This document shows positions 62,366 through 64,000 of a stretch of 64,000 bases of DNA, piece by piece. Under the pieces are notes generated by a model. The model was given only the letters and a program-made list of their open reading frames with translations, was not told the origin of the DNA and searched no databases. A program made the translations under genes and the position numbers. Every line of letters begins with the position of its first letter. The first letter of the stretch is position 1. The DNA is from Syncephalis plumigaleata (Eukaryota > Zoopagomycota > Zoopagomycetes > Zoopagales > Piptocephalidaceae), in assembly GCA_025201365.1 (NCBI GenBank), contig JAIXMF010000001.1, positions 2,604,001-2,668,000 on the forward strand, in the 5' to 3' direction.

Positions 62366-62905
62366 CTTCACCTAATAATCGTGATATGCCACCGTATGAT
62401 GCAAAGAGGATAGCGTTTAATGCTGCTAGCCCAACAATGGGTGGTGCAATACCGCGAAACCAAGAGGTCCACTAATAAGCAGCATGCTACATATTAGTTA
62501 AATACAAGTATAGTATTTCTAGTTACACTTAATTACCCCTTCCGTAGTCATCATTTGATGTAGTTGCACTGTAGTCGTCGTATTCATTAATAACGGACGA
62601 CGTTCTCCATTGGTAGTTTGTACGGAATGACTCGCCGTTTGCAATCTCACCTATAATACAGAATACAGAATAAATATAAATGAAAGCGTCATTGCAATGA
62701 CTACTTGTATACTCACTTTTATTACATCCAACGGACTACCCACTATTAGACCTGCAACACCTCCTACATATCCTATAAAGTAGAATTGTATTAGCCAGTT
62801 TGTTCGTAGGTAATAGTCAACTTCATATATTAATATATACCTGCTACGAAATCGGCTATACTCTCAGCTATATCATTATCATTATTGTTATTGTTACTGT
62901 CATAA
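61430..62905 (-). CDS. Mitochondrial carrier (SLC25), carnitine/ornithine-like branch
   Basis: Multi-exon carrier with three repeats. The first signature is FVAGYVGGVAGLIVGSPLDV followed by IKVRLQTAS; the second is STPTELVKCQMSAQ; the third is YPLDVIKSRVQTQLD, ending FPVNAVTFLIYELVYKWM. The Px(D/E)xx(K/R) motifs are intact in all three. GFYRGGAITILRDAPGYGAYFW is typical of the carnitine/acylcarnitine and basic amino acid carrier group (SLC25A15/20/29/45). The substrate is not fixed by what I can see. A Ser run (from an ATC/GATG repeat near 62335-62365) sits in the loop between repeats 1 and 2. The first exon is uncertain; the start given is approximate. It would enter mitochondria by the TIM10/TIM22 route. 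Confidence 0.82.
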
Positions 62906-63058
62906 GTACATGATATCTAATATAACATATTATACCTACCCATAATACTACTACTATTAATAATAATGACACTATATGATAAGAAAGAAAAGAAGGGACG
63001 CGTTTGGACGTGTAGGAATAAGGGATAATCAATGCAGCTTTGTTTATTCAAGTAAAAA

Positions 63059-64000
63059 TTAATCTTGTAGCGACTTTGTTCGTTTCTCATCACCGCTGAT
63101 CGAATCAGCAGCCGTCTCATCTTCCGCTTTCCGTTTTGTGTTTGCTCCTCGTTGTCGCTCTTCTTTTTCGTAGATCGTACTAGCATCGTGATATCATTGA
63201 CCAACTTGCTAGAACCAGATGCAATGGTATCCTTTAGCACTTCATCAGTTAATGGATCAGCTGACATGGTTGGTTTCTGCGTCAATTCCTCAATCTAGAA
63301 TCAAGTTGACATTAATATCAAAAATTATGCTATGGTATATACCAATTGGAATGATCATCACCTTAGTTTCTACTTCAACGAGTAGATTCAGTATATCTGC
63401 CATTTCTGCCTCATTGGCAGACTGACCCAATGACTCCGATGGCGACTCGGTCTCTGGTTGTTTGCCTTTACCCGAGGATTCCGTCTCATCATTACCGCGA
63501 AGATGCTTTAATCGTTCCTGTAGTACTCGCGTAACCAAGTGCAACTGATCAATGGCTTCCGTCTTTTTATTCGTGTACTCGCAACCTAACGCGTACTTGT
63601 AATGAGTGTAACAGAGTCAAGTGATAATGTCAACATTTTAGCAATAAACGCGAGTCAATCGACTAGTTAAAGGATATGCCTCAGCCAAGCGTCTATCATT
63701 CTGCTCGTAGATCTTTTGCTTAACATGCAATGCATCGCCGTAATCTTTATAGGCTTGATCAAAGTTCTCTACACCATGACGCTATTAGTGCTCGTCCGTC
63801 ATCTATTTGTATACAATACCTGACTCCAATGACACGTCGCCCAACAACATGTAGACATCGCCTAGTTTCTCCTGGCTTTCTTTACTTTCTTGACGAGCGT
63901 AGATGACGCGTGCCAAATCGAGAATTCCCAAGCCATGGCAAAGTCATCCGTTGGCTCATCTTCCTCGTCTTCATTTGCTTCACCCTCGGCATCATTATCA
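63059..64000 (-). CDS. NASP/HIF1/SIM3-type histone chaperone, 5' part outside window
   Basis: The 3' part of a SHNi-TPR protein. Minus-strand exons read ALGILDLARVIYARQESKES, then KLGDVYMLLGDVSLES, NFDQAYKDYGDALHVKQKIY, RRLAEAY, YALGCEYTNKKTEAI, a Ser/Glu-rich insert, and the conserved end SGSSKLVNDITMLVRSTKKK followed by KRKAEDE, a nuclear signal. This matches the NASP family, which binds H3-H4 and delivers them for chromatin assembly, with HAT1 in yeast. Near 63140 one frame change fits AAAAA read as AAAA; beyond it the tail ends TKSLQD. The gene continues past the right edge. Confidence 0.85.

Overview
This window looks like nuclear DNA of a fungus, probably an early-diverging (zygomycete-grade) lineage. 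The lineage is an inference from gene content: fungal RAD7/RAD16, MGA2/SPT23, KGD4, DBP4, BMT5, TIM10/TIM22 and PIG-Y/ERI1-type genes. Genes carry many short GT-AG introns, most 45-90 nt and one of only 34 nt, often with a CTAAC-like branch site. Intergenic DNA is AT-rich and full of microsatellites. No tRNA or rRNA gene was recognised.

Layout. 1-5913 is the 3' part of a Ty3/gypsy chromodomain retrotransposon whose pol carries a dUTPase domain. Its right LTR ends inside an exon of RAD16 (5914-7778, minus). RAD16 is divergent from RAD7 (8186-10385, plus), its partner in global-genome nucleotide excision repair. 10.4-16.8 kb is gene-poor and leads, pyrimidine-rich, into a bHLH-zipper factor (16802-17938). 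19.3-25.1 kb is compact: BMT5, TIM10, RAD60-like, MED21 and TIM22. A U5 snRNA gene follows at about 25.63-25.74 kb. 25.9-32.5 kb is a 2.35-kb direct segmental duplication. Each copy holds a gene for a kinase-like protein with a predicted signal peptide, and the second copy also holds a solo LTR with a clean target duplication. 32.6-42.8 kb has a PIG-Y-like protein with a long N-terminal extension, a small secreted Cys-rich protein, a P450, an EF-hand protein, a flavin monooxygenase and prohibitin-2. 43.2-64 kb has DBP4, a ZNHIT2-like protein, a candidate structured RNA, dihydrolipoyl dehydrogenase, a SEC14-like protein, an MGA2/SPT23-type membrane-bound transcription factor, KGD4, a mitochondrial carrier and the 3' part of a NASP/HIF1-type histone chaperone.

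Themes. Mitochondrial import and metabolism recur: TIM10 and TIM22 serve the carrier import route; LPD1 (E3) and KGD4 (its recruiter in the 2-oxoglutarate dehydrogenase complex) lie 9 kb apart; PHB2 and a carrier are also present. These are neighbours, not an operon.

Caveat. Several well-conserved host genes (RAD7, LPD1, SEC14-like, MGA2-like, ZNHIT2-like, KGD4, NASP-like) show frame changes of one base. Most fit loss of one base from a short homopolymer. This points to uncorrected base-calling in the assembly rather than wholesale gene decay, so single frameshifts here should not be read as pseudogenes without read support. The retrotransposon insertion into RAD16 is different in kind and is not explained by such errors.
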